Assembly: GCA_022792755.1 (NCBI GenBank)
Contig: JAAWBP010000115.1
Span: 1-16,196 of the forward strand
From: Oscillospiraceae bacterium
GTDB taxonomy: Bacteria; Bacillota; Clostridia; Oscillospirales; Ruminococcaceae
Length of the DNA: 16,196 nucleotides
Reading direction: 5' to 3'
Shown here one piece after another: positions 6,610-13,662 of the stretch. Under the pieces are notes generated by a model that was not told the DNA's origin, did no database searches, and worked only from the letters and a program-made list of their open reading frames with translations. A program made the translations under genes and the position numbers. How positions within the stretch are numbered: position 1 is the stretch's first letter; every line of letters begins with the position of its first letter.

Positions 6610-7818
6610 TCAGCAGAGGAGCCTGCGCAGAAGGATCAAAAAGGCGTTCCAAAACGTCATCGCCTCAACATCCTCCGCCGCCAGAACAGCCCGTTCATCC
6701 AGCACCTCTCCGCCCAGCGAAATTTTGACGAGCCCGAGCTGCTGCCCGGCGCGAACCGGCGCTTCAACTTCATCCGCCACAGCCGCCTCAATCTTGAGTT
6801 CGCCCGACTTTCCTGTCGGGATCAGGACCGCGGTGCTCCCCGAAATCTCAGGGAGCGTTTCGTTTTTCACCCCTCCTGTGATCTTGACAGGATGGATCAA
6901 AGACGGTTCCACCTCCGGCACCGCAACGGTAAAATTGTCAAACCCGAAATTCAGAAGGGCCTTTGCGTCCTCGAAACTGTCCTCCGTTTTCTCGATCCCC
7001 ATCGCAACTGCTACAAATGCCTTCTCCCCTTTTGAGGCGCTGGCACTGATACAGTTCCCCGATTGCTCACTAACCCCGGTCTTCAAGCCGGTGCAGCCGT
7101 CGTAAAACCGAACCAGGCGGTTGGTGTTGACGAGCTGGGTCGCCCCGCCCCGTAGGTCGTGCATCCAGATTGTCGCGTATTCGGCCGCCTTTTCATGGCG
7201 GAGAAGCTCGCAGGAAAGCAGCGCCATATCGTAAGCGCTGGTCTGGGACTGCGGATGGTACCCAGAGGCATCCAAAAAATTGGTATCATCCATCCCGATC
7301 TGCTTGGCTTTCCGGTTCATGAGTGCGACAAACGCCTCTTCACTCCCCGAAATATATTCTGCCAGAGCGACGGCGGCGTCATTTCCCGAACCGATTGAAA
7401 TGGCGATGAGCAAATCTTCCACCGTCATCTGCTCGCCCGGCGTCAGCCAGATTTCGACGCCGCCCATATTGCAGGCGTTTTCCGAGGCGGTCACCAGGTC
7501 ACCCAGCCCGATCGTCCCTGCTTCAGCCGCCTCCAGCACGAGAAGGGTTGTCATCATCTTGGCAAGCGAAGCAGGCGGCAGCAGCTTGTGGGCGTCCTTT
7601 TCGGCGGCGACCCCGCCAGTCGTCTGCTCCATCACAACATAAGACGGAGCGGAGGTTTCAGGCGGCGTCAGCTCCCCTTGCTGCGCCGCATCAGCCGAAA
7701 TAGGCTGAATAGGGCCGTCCGATGCCGCAGCGGTCGGAACAGATAAAGTCAACAGAAGGACAGAACAGAGCAACGCCAGATATTTTCTGCATTTCCTTTC
7801 AATTCTCATATTTTTCAT
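6610..7818 (-). CDS. D-alanyl-D-alanine carboxypeptidase (PBP5-type, serine peptidase S11)
   Basis: A 402-residue exported enzyme that trims the terminal D-Ala from peptidoglycan stem peptides and so limits cross-linking; Bacillus DacA/DacF and E. coli DacC are the family models. The signal peptide is plain: basic MKNMRIERKCRKY, hydrophobic LALLCSVLLLTLSV, then PTAAASDG with likely cleavage after AAA or AAAS. The active-site motifs are present and in order: SLAK (84-87), SGN (144-146), KTG (246-248). The C-terminal domain about 290-380 is the beta-rich PBP5 domain. The last 20 residues (TFWNAFLILLRRLLC) make an amphipathic membrane anchor. The frame is open to a TTG at 7869, but the ATG at 7818 with GAGGTGG 6 nt ahead gives a proper signal peptide. 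It appears to be monocistronic. The exact paralogue (DacA, DacB or DacF) cannot be decided. Confidence 0.93.
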   Translation of the reverse strand: MKNMRIERKCRKYLALLCSVLLLTLSVPTAAASDGPIQPISADAAQQGELTPPETSAPSYVVMEQTTGGVAAEKDAHKLLPPASLAKMMTTLLVLEAAEAGTIGLGDLVTASENACNMGGVEIWLTPGEQMTVEDLLIAISIGSGNDAAVALAEYISGSEEAFVALMNRKAKQIGMDDTNFLDASGYHPQSQTSAYDMALLSCELLRHEKAAEYATIWMHDLRGGATQLVNTNRLVRFYDGCTGLKTGVSEQSGNCISASASKGEKAFVAVAMGIEKTEDSFEDAKALLNFGFDNFTVAVPEVEPSLIHPVKITGGVKNETLPEISGSTAVLIPTGKSGELKIEAAVADEVEAPVRAGQQLGLVKISLGGEVLDERAVLAAEDVEAMTFWNAFLILLRRLLC

Positions 7819-8070
7819 GCGAAACCACCTCGATCCAGCGCTGCACACACAGCCGTAAAAAGCAATCATGTCCGGCGCCGCCCCTTTCTTGATATTTCTA
7901 CGCCAGTACCTCTTTCCAGCGATTCTTCAGTGCTATATTTATTCTGAAGGTCGGGATAAAAGACCTTTTCCCCTAATCTGGGCAGAAAAAGGGAGCCGGC
8001 TTTTGAAACAAGATACCGCCTCATCCGAATGGGGAGGGAGCTAAGATGGCAATCCGCAATGAAATAAGGC
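7819..8070. other. gap between dac and the SMP-30 gene; nothing certain
   Basis: About 250 bp without a believable gene. A - strand frame (8093-7866) translates to basic, low-complexity text with no family look. CTTCAG (7925-7930) and CTGAAG (7944-7949) form a small inverted repeat around TATA-rich sequence and could mark a regulated dac promoter, but no good -35/-10 pair can be placed. AAGGTC and GACCTT next to it form another short stem. Confidence 0.3.
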
Positions 8071-8106
8071 AATTTAAAAACAGCGCCCGGCAAAAATCGG
8101 GCGCTG
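8071..8106 (-). terminator. intrinsic terminator after the SMP-30 gene
   Basis: On the - strand, CAGCGCCCG (8106-8098) pairs perfectly with CGGGCGCTG (8089-8081) over an 8-nt loop, followed by TTTTTAAATT (8080-8071). It starts within 9 nt of the stop codon. Confidence 0.9.
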
Positions 8107-8114
8107 TAAACAGC

Positions 8115-9158
8115 TTAATATTGGTCGTACCAATGCACCATCGGAAGGCCCTGAACCGGGACTTTGAAGGACGGAATATTGGTTGCGCGGAGAGAACCGA
8201 CATAAACTGTGTCGCGGTTCGGGCCGCCGAAACAGACACTCGCGATCCACGGCGCGATTCCCTGCCCTGTCGCAAACAAGATTTCGTTGGTCACACGGCT
8301 CTCATAAAACGCGTCATCCAAAGCCTTGACCTTCTCCGGGTCGCCGCCGTCGTAGAGGATCTTATAGTCGCCGTCTGGGTCGATTACCCAGATTTTATCC
8401 GAGTAAACCATCGTCCCCCAAAGATTTCCGTAAGCGTCAAACGCAATGCCGTCCGGAAACGCGCCGGTACCCATCTGGTTCGGGCTGTAGGTTTCACGGT
8501 TGTGAAGGTCGCCGTTTTCATCCACTCTCCAACGGAGGATATGCCCCCCGTTGACGCCGGTCGTCTCTACCGCATAGAGGTACTCCTCCTTTGCATCAAA
8601 ACGGACCTCATTGGTGAAGTGGAGATGGTCCGCGACAATATGCGCCCCGCGGTGGTCGTAGCGGATGATATAGCCGTCGTCGAGATCCGGTACAAGGGCC
8701 GGGAGCCAGCTTTTGAGCTTGGTTGTCACTGTGATCCAGATCCGGTCCTTAGAGTCGCGCAGAACAAAATTGACCTTGCCGATCGGGCTGCCGTCGACCG
8801 TGTCAAAGAGCACCTTGGTCTCGCCGGTGTGACGGTTCATCAGCTCCAGGCAGTCGGTGCCGAAATTGGAGATCAGGATATCGCCGCTGCGGTCAAACGC
8901 AAGGCCGTTCGGAAGGGTGCCCTCAAAGAAACGGTTGACATCTCCCTTGTTGATGTCCCCCTCATCAGTCCGCTTCTGGGTGATGATATCCTGCTTTCCG
9001 TCGGGGTGGATGTGCATGACGCCGCCCCGGGCATCCGCCGCCCAAAGGCTGCCGTCCCGCTCTGCGAGGATACACTCAGGGCGCTGGAGCCCTTCGCCGA
9101 CATATGTAATCTCCTCGGGGTTGATCTCGAAGCCATAGAGAGGATTGCTGGTTTTCAT
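8115..9158 (-). CDS. SMP-30/gluconolactonase-like beta-propeller protein
   Basis: A 347-residue protein of the SMP-30/gluconolactonase/LRE family, six-bladed propellers that bind one divalent metal and hydrolyse sugar lactones or related esters. The probable metal ligands are E28 (LQRPECI), N130 (GKVNFVL) or the Asn in LPNGLAF, N183 (FTNEVRF) and D236 (FPDGIAF). Blade motifs recur as DGSLWAADARGG, SGDILISNFGT, DRIWITVTTK and YGNLWGTMVYSDK. No signal peptide is seen, so it acts in the cytoplasm. The frame opens at a TTG at 9245, but the ATG at 9158 follows AGGAGGT with 8 nt spacing. It has its own promoter and terminator and is therefore monocistronic. The substrate is unknown; gluconolactone is only the family default. 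Confidence 0.88.
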   Translation of the reverse strand: MKTSNPLYGFEINPEEITYVGEGLQRPECILAERDGSLWAADARGGVMHIHPDGKQDIITQKRTDEGDINKGDVNRFFEGTLPNGLAFDRSGDILISNFGTDCLELMNRHTGETKVLFDTVDGSPIGKVNFVLRDSKDRIWITVTTKLKSWLPALVPDLDDGYIIRYDHRGAHIVADHLHFTNEVRFDAKEEYLYAVETTGVNGGHILRWRVDENGDLHNRETYSPNQMGTGAFPDGIAFDAYGNLWGTMVYSDKIWVIDPDGDYKILYDGGDPEKVKALDDAFYESRVTNEILFATGQGIAPWIASVCFGGPNRDTVYVGSLRATNIPSFKVPVQGLPMVHWYDQY

Positions 9159-9274
9159 TTGAAAGTACCTCCTATATGAATTATTTTTTAGTGATGGACA
9201 GCCAAAAAGCCGCCCGTGGTTCATCTTTGACCGGATACAGAGCACTTTGTTTCCCTATACTTTCAATTAAAGAC

Positions 9275-9303
9275 ATTATATTCCGCCTGCTGGTGATTGT
9301 CAA
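9275..9303 (-). promoter_or_regulatory. consensus sigma-A promoter of the SMP-30 gene
   Basis: On the - strand: TTGACA (9303-9298), 17 nt, TATAAT (9280-9275), both perfect. The start near 9268 leaves a leader of about 110 nt, in which I find only a short GGCGGC/GCC-type stem and no known riboswitch. Confidence 0.85.
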
Positions 9304-9407
9304 GGAAAATCAGTCTCTCAAGCCTTTCTAAAACCACATTTTTGCGGGGCAATCACCTTTATATAAAGCAAAACAATCAGAGTACCGCTGGCGTCCATAA
9401 CCAGGCA

Positions 9408-9555
9408 AGTCAATCGCGATCGATAAGCAACACTAAAAGCGGCTTGTATCCCACGGGGCACGCCGCAGAACTGCAACCCAAAAATAGATAAAAGATGGTA
9501 CCCTCGGTTGACAAGGGCAGACGCGGTTTTGCAGGACGGTGCGGAATGCTTCTGC
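9408..9555. repeat. diverged tandem repeat, unit 1 (shortened)
   Basis: It begins AGTCAATCGCGATC (9408-9421), identical over 14 bp to the start of unit 2. CGCAGAACTGCAACCCAAAA (from 9464) matches CGCAGGACTGAAACTCAAAA of unit 3. Its tail (GCAGGACGG, then TGCTTCTGCAGTC) matches the tail of unit 2. The distance between the first two anchors is 49 nt, against 66 and 70 in the other units, so it has lost about 17-21 bp. The sequence left of it (9381-9396) resembles the GCTGGTGTGCG part of the other units and may be a further remnant. I do not recognise the element. Confidence 0.6.
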
Positions 9556-9765
9556 AGTCAATCGCGATCCGCAAGCAGTGCAAGACTTGCAGGTCCTCAG
9601 CCCGCGCGGTACATTGTACTGGTATTATCGCAGGTCTATTACTCAAAGACCGAAAAAACGCTGGTGTGCGTATTGTCCGCCGGGGACGCCCGGCAAACTT
9701 CTTCGAACCCCAGCGCTTCAGAAAGGACGGGATGGCAAGGCCGCAGGCGGCGTGCCTCCGCTGTC
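9556..9765. repeat. diverged tandem repeat, unit 2
   Basis: Starts with AGTCAATCGCGATC (9556-9569). It then holds the perfect palindrome TGCAAGACTTGCA (9579-9591), GTACATTGTAC (9609-9619), CGCAGGTCTATTACTCAAAG (from 9629), ACGCTGGTGTGCG (9658-9670) and a GC hairpin GCCGGG/CCCGGC (9679-9694). Several overlapping frames are open here on both strands, but none reads like a protein and none has a ribosome binding site. Read on the - strand, parts of units 2 and 3 give related peptide text, as expected of copies of one sequence. Confidence 0.6.
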
Positions 9766-9930
9766 AGTCGCGATTCACAGGCAGTACCAAACCGATCAGT
9801 TCGTAACCCGCGAGACACATAGTTTGTACAAAGTACCTCGCAGGACTGAAACTCAAAAACAGGCAAAACGCAGGTGTGCGAAATTGCCCTGCCTGGGCAC
9901 AGGCCGCCTCGCAGGATAACACCGGGGCCG
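9766..9930. repeat. diverged tandem repeat, unit 3
   Basis: Starts AGTCGCGATT (9766-9775), holds the perfect palindrome TTTGTACAAA (9823-9832) where unit 2 has GTACATTGTAC, then CGCAGGACTGAAACTCAAAA (from 9839) and ACGCAGGTGTGCG (9868-9880; 12 of 13 as unit 2). The hairpin TGCCC-TGCCT-GGGCA (9885-9899) sits exactly where unit 2 has TGTCC-GCCGG-GGACG. The right border is vague, about 9930, close to the ilvN stop codon at 9954. Confidence 0.6.
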
Positions 9931-9953
9931 CCCAGCACGGACGCCGAAAATTT

Positions 9954-10445
9954 TTAAGTGGTAATAGAGCCTTCTCCCCTCTGCAGAGCAATCGTACCGG
10001 TTCGCACAACCTCTTTGATGCCGTAAGGCTTGAGCAAATCCAGCATAGTCTGGAGCCGTTCCGCCGTGTCGGCGATCTCCACCGTCATGGCCGACGTCGT
10101 GATATCCGAAATTTTAGCGCCCATAATTTTGGCGATGTCCATGATGTCGCCCCGGGTGTTCGACTCAGCCGAAACCTTGATCAGCATCAGCTCCCGGCTG
10201 ATGATCTCGTCCTGCGGGAGTGTTCTGAGCTTGATGACGTCGATCAATTTATTGAGCTGTTTTTCCACCTGCTCCAGCATGTAATCATCCCCGTCCACCA
10301 CAATGGTGATACGGGAAACCGAGCTGTCGTCCGTCACCCCGACGGCGAGGCTGTCGATGTTGAACCCCCTGCGGGAAAAAAGCCCCGAAACGCGGGAGAG
10401 AACGCCCGCGTGGTTCTCCACCAAAATTGATACCGTTTGTTTCAT
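9954..10445 (-). CDS. ilvN: acetolactate synthase, regulatory (small) subunit
   Basis: 163 residues, the usual length of IlvN. It binds the IlvB catalytic subunit, raises its activity and carries the valine feedback site. The N-terminal ACT domain (about 3-75) reads TVSILVENHAGVLSRVSGLFSRRGFNIDSL, whose NHAGVLSR loop is the usual effector site. The second ACT-like half (about 83-157) has LMLIKVSAE, then GAKISDITTSAMTVE and PYGIKEVVRTG. AGGAG lies 9 nt ahead of the ATG at 10445; the open frame to 10520 is only overlap with ilvB. It follows ilvB after 41 nt as one operon. I see no clear terminator after it; transcription would run into the repeat region. Confidence 0.95.
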   Translation of the reverse strand: MKQTVSILVENHAGVLSRVSGLFSRRGFNIDSLAVGVTDDSSVSRITIVVDGDDYMLEQVEKQLNKLIDVIKLRTLPQDEIISRELMLIKVSAESNTRGDIMDIAKIMGAKISDITTSAMTVEIADTAERLQTMLDLLKPYGIKEVVRTGTIALQRGEGSITT

Positions 10446-10486
10446 AACTCTAAACTCCTGATCCGGCAAACGCCCAAATTTGACTG

Positions 10487-12097
10487 CTATAGGGAAGCCT
10501 CCTCCGGGTCGACGAGACATTCCAGCAGGAACGGGCCCTCTGTGCGGAGCATCTGCTCAATCGCCGTTTCCTCTTCCTCCGGACGGTTCACCGATCCGGA
10601 CGGGATTCCATAGGCGGCGGCGAGCTTTCCAAAATCCGGGCTTCCGTCCAAAAAAACCGCCGTATAGTTCCCGGCATAGCTGTTTTTCTGGAGCTCCCGC
10701 ACCATCCCCAGACGATTGTTTTTCATGACGACTATTTTGATATCCAGCTTTTCCTGGCAGATGGTTGCAAGCTCCATCATCACCATCTGAAACGCACCGT
10801 CTCCACAGGTGACGACGACCTGCTGCTCAGGGGAGGCAAGCTTTGCCCCCACGGCGGCGGGAAGCGAGTAACCCATCGTCCCCATCCCGCCCGATGTGAG
10901 AAACCGCCCCTCCCGCAGAAGGCAGTTTGCGGCGGACCAGATTTGATTCTGGCCGACATCAGCGACAAAAATTGTGTCGGGCCTCAGGTGTTTGGACAGG
11001 GTGGCAATGAACTTTTTCGGATCGATCCGGTCGGACGCCTGCCTATAAACCGCCGCTGTGCGGTATTCCCGCAGATGCTCCAGCCACCGGGTGTGCTCCA
11101 TCGGCTCCGCCTTTTCCAAAAGCTGCCCAAGGACGATTTTGGCATCCCCGACAATCGGGATTTGAACCTCCACATTTTTCCCGATTTCCGCCGGGTCGAC
11201 GTCGATATGGATGATCTTTGTCCGCTTTTCCAGCACGCCGGGGGTGGCTACTGCCCGGTCGCCCACCCGCGCGCCGATCAAGATCAGCAGGTCGGCCTCC
11301 TGCACCGCCACGTTGGCGGAACGCTGCCCATTCATCCCCAGCATCCCGAAGTTGAGCGGATGCTCTGTTTGAACCGCGCCGAGCCCCATCATCGTGGTGA
11401 CGACCGGGATTTGAAAATACTCCGCAAAACGGCAAAGCTCCTTCTCCGCGTGACAGGAAAAGATCCCGCCGCCGGCACAGACGAGCGGCTTCTGCGCCAC
11501 CTTGAGTGCGGCTAACATCCTCTTGATCTGACCCTGGTGGCCAGTCAGCGTCGGTTTGTAGCTGCGGATGGATGCCTCAAAGGAGTAATCAAACTTTATT
11601 TTCACCCGCTGGACGTCCACCGGAATGTCGATCAAAACGGGGCCGGGACGGCCGGTAGAAGCAATATAGAACGCTTCCTTCATCACCCTTGCGATGCTCT
11701 CCGGCTCTTTGACAAGATAGCTGTGCTTTACAAACGGCTCGGCTGCGCCGGTGATATCCGCTTCCTGGAAGACATCCCGCCCGAGCAGCTCTGTGGAAAC
11801 CTGGCCGGTGATGATCACCATCGGGATCGAGTCCGCATAAGCGGTGGCAATTCCGGTGATCAGGTTGAGGGCGCCGGGGCCGGACGTCGCCATACAGACG
11901 CCGGGTGCCCCGGAAATACGGGCGTATCCGCTGGCCGCGTGCGCCGCGTTTTGCTCTTCCCGCACCAGGACATGGTGGATGGAGGAGGAGGACAGGGCAT
12001 CATAAACCGGGCAGATTGCGGCGCCGGGATATCCAAACAGGACTGATACTCCCTCCGCCTCCAAGCAGCGGACAACCGCCTGCGCAACCGTGATCAT
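10487..12097 (-). CDS. ilvB: acetolactate synthase, catalytic (large) subunit
   Basis: A 536-residue thiamine-diphosphate enzyme that condenses two pyruvates to acetolactate (valine, leucine) or pyruvate with 2-oxobutyrate (isoleucine). The N-terminal PYR domain has FGYPGAAICPVYDAL and the catalytic Glu in VREEQNAAHAASGYAR (E48). The middle domain has GQRSANVAVQEADLLILIGARVGD. The C-terminal domain has the ThDP motif GDG (432-434) through N461 (KNN). The pairing with ilvN marks it as the biosynthetic enzyme rather than the catabolic AlsS. At the position of the herbicide-contact Trp of plant enzymes it has Leu (GMVRELQ), as I recall is common in clostridial homologues. It is slightly short of the usual 550-570, mainly at the ends. 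The ATG at 12097 has GAGGGGG 5 nt ahead. Confidence 0.95.
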   Translation of the reverse strand: MITVAQAVVRCLEAEGVSVLFGYPGAAICPVYDALSSSSIHHVLVREEQNAAHAASGYARISGAPGVCMATSGPGALNLITGIATAYADSIPMVIITGQVSTELLGRDVFQEADITGAAEPFVKHSYLVKEPESIARVMKEAFYIASTGRPGPVLIDIPVDVQRVKIKFDYSFEASIRSYKPTLTGHQGQIKRMLAALKVAQKPLVCAGGGIFSCHAEKELCRFAEYFQIPVVTTMMGLGAVQTEHPLNFGMLGMNGQRSANVAVQEADLLILIGARVGDRAVATPGVLEKRTKIIHIDVDPAEIGKNVEVQIPIVGDAKIVLGQLLEKAEPMEHTRWLEHLREYRTAAVYRQASDRIDPKKFIATLSKHLRPDTIFVADVGQNQIWSAANCLLREGRFLTSGGMGTMGYSLPAAVGAKLASPEQQVVVTCGDGAFQMVMMELATICQEKLDIKIVVMKNNRLGMVRELQKNSYAGNYTAVFLDGSPDFGKLAAAYGIPSGSVNRPEEEETAIEQMLRTEGPFLLECLVDPEEASL

Positions 12098-12134
12098 TGT
12101 AACCCCCTCTTTCCCCGTTGATCTTTCTGATTAC

Positions 12135-12163
12135 AAAAAAGGAACCGGAAATTTTCCCGCTCC
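12135..12163 (-). promoter_or_regulatory. terminator-like hairpin in the ilvBN leader (possible attenuator)
   Basis: On the - strand, bases 12163-12141 fold into a stem of about 9 bp with one bulge (GGAGC with GGTTCC, then GGGA with TTCC) and a 4-nt loop, followed by six T (12140-12135). It lies between the promoter and the ilvB start, about 40 nt before the ATG. That is the position of an attenuator, and branched-chain operons are often attenuated. The leader is only about 118 nt, too short for a classical T-box, and no T-box sequence is seen. Confidence 0.4.
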
Positions 12164-12222
12164 GACAGCAAAATACACGATATAACCCTATATTTCCAAG
12201 TGCATTCCACATATTATTTTTC

Positions 12223-12252
12223 ATTATAGCTTTCACGCAATAAAGTAGTCAA
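12223..12252 (-). promoter_or_regulatory. promoter of ilvBN
   Basis: On the - strand: TTGACT (12252-12247), an 18-nt spacer and a perfect TATAAT (12228-12223). The start would be near 12216, leaving a leader of about 118 nt. Confidence 0.75.
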
Positions 12253-12311
12253 GATGCTAAATCAACAATTTTTCCGGCCAATTCCCCTCCGCTTTTTACG
12301 CGCTGCCCGAA

Positions 12312-12340
12312 TTGCTTTTTTCCCGGAAACGCAGTAAAAT
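12312..12340 (+). promoter_or_regulatory. weak candidate promoter for the binding-protein gene
   Basis: TTGCTT (12312-12317), 17 nt, TAAAAT (12335-12340). The -10 is good and the -35 poor. If used, the leader would be about 220 nt and contain the paired segments at 12450-12532. Confidence 0.3.
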
Positions 12341-12449
12341 AAAGAAGAAAACAATCGCAGGATTTTCTTTTTTCTTTTCTAATCAAACAGATGAAGCCTT
12401 GAAGCATTCTATTTATATATAACACGCAATGTCTTCACCTTCAAAACGG

Positions 12450-12532
12450 GAGGCCGCTGCATTCCGCTGCCAGGTTGTTTTTTCATCAGCGGCCTCGGGG
12501 GTGTGCGCGCCCTTGTCAAGTGGGGGCAGCGG
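12450..12532 (+). promoter_or_regulatory. structured leader of the binding-protein gene
   Basis: GAGGCCGCTG (12450-12459) and CAGCGGCCTC (12487-12496) form a perfect 10-bp stem with a 27-nt loop. Within the loop, CCGCTGCC (12464-12471) is perfectly complementary to GGCAGCGG (12525-12532) outside the stem. The two helices together make a pseudoknot, or they are alternatives. The second helix ends about 35 nt before the start codon. I could not match it to a known riboswitch. Confidence 0.4.
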
Positions 12533-12567
12533 CGAGGTGCAGCTTGCCTGAGTGATAAGGAGGGCAT

Positions 12568-13521
12568 ATGAAACTGAAACAAATTGCATCGATGGCGCTT
12601 GTCATTGCCTCCCTTCTCTTTTTGCCGGCCTGTCAATCCGCGGAGATCCCTCAGGAGAGCGGTTATCAGCCCATCACCGTCTTGGGCGTCAGTTTTACAG
12701 AACCGCCCGAAAGGGTGGCTTCTCTCTCCCCGTCCACGACGGAGATGATCCTGCAGTTCGGGTTGGAAGATAGGCTGATTGCCCGGACAGACGGCTGTAT
12801 GCTGCCGGACGGGATCGAAGTGCCCTCGATCGGCGACGGTTCCGATCCGGATTTTGACAGAATCCTCGCTTCCCGGCCGAGTTTGGTGATCTCGCAAAAC
12901 TCCTTTTCTAAAACGACTTTGGACAAACTCAACCAGGCGGGAGTCAAGGCGCTTGTGATCCCGCCGGCGGATGATCTGCGGGAACTGCAAAGCTATTACA
13001 TTGCCTTGGCGACCGTGTTTTTCGGCAGCGAAGAGGGCGCCTCCAAGGCAAAGAACGCGATGCGGCCGCTCGTTCTGGCCTCTAACGCCATCCGCATCGC
13101 TTTGGCAGACAGTGAAACCATCTCGTTCGTTTATTTCCTCAAACCAGGTGCCTCCGCCGCTACAGCCGACACCTTTATCGGAAATTTTTTCAGCTGTCTC
13201 GGGAAAAACGCAGCACAGGGGAGCGGATATCAGATAGATTTCGCCCAGGCGCAGGAAACCGACCCCTCTTATCTGTTTCTTTCCAGGCCTTATGCGCTCG
13301 AAAACCTGATGGCCGATCCCGGATGGGCCGGCTTCTCCGCTGTCCAAAACGGCAACGTTTTAAGCTTCGATGCCTCCTTGTTTGAGCGGAGGAATCTCCT
13401 TTCCCTGGCAGATGTTTTGCTGGAAACCGCTAAAACCATCTATCCCGAACGGGCGGAAGAAATCGAGGCCGTTCTTATCAGGCTGGAGGCAGAGGCGGTC
13501 CTTTCAGAGATCGCCGGCTAG
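12568..13521 (+). CDS. ABC-transporter substrate-binding lipoprotein, BtuF/FepB-like
   Basis: A 317-residue lipoprotein. MKLKQIASMALVIASLLFLPAC has a basic start, a hydrophobic stretch and a lipobox LPAC with the lipidated Cys at 22. The mature part has the class III binding-protein fold (Peripla_BP_2): RVASLSPSTTEMILQFGLED (49-68), GDGSDPDFDRILASRPSLVIS (89-109) and GVKALVIPP (125-133). A long helix probably links to the second lobe, which has GNVLSFDASLFERRN and ends in a helical tail. This family delivers cobalamin, haem or iron-siderophore to an ABC importer. No permease or ATPase gene is beside it, so it is an orphan or works with a distant transporter. AAGGAGG sits 4 nt before the ATG. 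Ligand unknown; BtuF-like is only the nearest shape. Confidence 0.85.
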   Translation: MKLKQIASMALVIASLLFLPACQSAEIPQESGYQPITVLGVSFTEPPERVASLSPSTTEMILQFGLEDRLIARTDGCMLPDGIEVPSIGDGSDPDFDRILASRPSLVISQNSFSKTTLDKLNQAGVKALVIPPADDLRELQSYYIALATVFFGSEEGASKAKNAMRPLVLASNAIRIALADSETISFVYFLKPGASAATADTFIGNFFSCLGKNAAQGSGYQIDFAQAQETDPSYLFLSRPYALENLMADPGWAGFSAVQNGNVLSFDASLFERRNLLSLADVLLETAKTIYPERAEEIEAVLIRLEAEAVLSEIAG

Positions 13522-13622
13522 CGAGCGGGCTGGGAAAGAGGTGTATGGTAGCATGTCCTTGTCGGTTTATTATACAAATGCTAATCTACCATATTAACGT
13601 CAATAGCCTCCCTGGCGGATAG

Positions 13623-13662
13623 AAAAAACAGGAAGACGCTTCTATGCGTCTTCCTGTTTTTT
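13623..13662. terminator. bidirectional terminator between converging genes
   Basis: Perfect 17-bp arms (13623-13639 and 13646-13662) with a 6-nt loop; A6 on one side and T6 on the other. It stops the binding-protein transcript from the left and the ABC operon from the right, and its end touches the permease stop codon (13664-13662). The bases from 13522 to 13622 contain no gene that I can support. Confidence 0.9.

Noticed and set aside
7866..8093. 75-codon - strand frame upstream of the carboxypeptidase
   Set aside because: No family resemblance, no ribosome binding site, and it overlaps only the spurious TTG extension of dac.
8046..9179. 377-codon open frame on the + strand opposite the SMP-30 gene
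   Set aside because: The SMP-30 frame has family motifs, a ribosome binding site, a promoter and a terminator; this one has none.
9410..10009. Several 60-126 codon frames on both strands in the repeat region
   Set aside because: They overlap each other, lack ribosome binding sites, and read as low-plausibility text. The likeness between some of them only reflects the DNA repeats.
12518..12530. GCTGCCCCC on the - strand, like the core of a cobalamin riboswitch
   Set aside because: It points away from the binding-protein gene, and the other conserved blocks are missing or in the wrong order. Taken as coincidence.
12409..13347. 312-codon open frame on the - strand opposite the binding-protein gene
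   Set aside because: It lies antisense to a clear lipoprotein gene, its translation has no family look, and it has no suitable ribosome binding site. It is a shadow of the codon pattern.
13569..13597. Possible - strand promoter (TTAATA, 17 nt, TATAAT) pointing into the 3' end of the binding-protein gene
   Set aside because: The -35 is weak and no gene or known RNA follows; chance matches are common in this A/T-rich gap.
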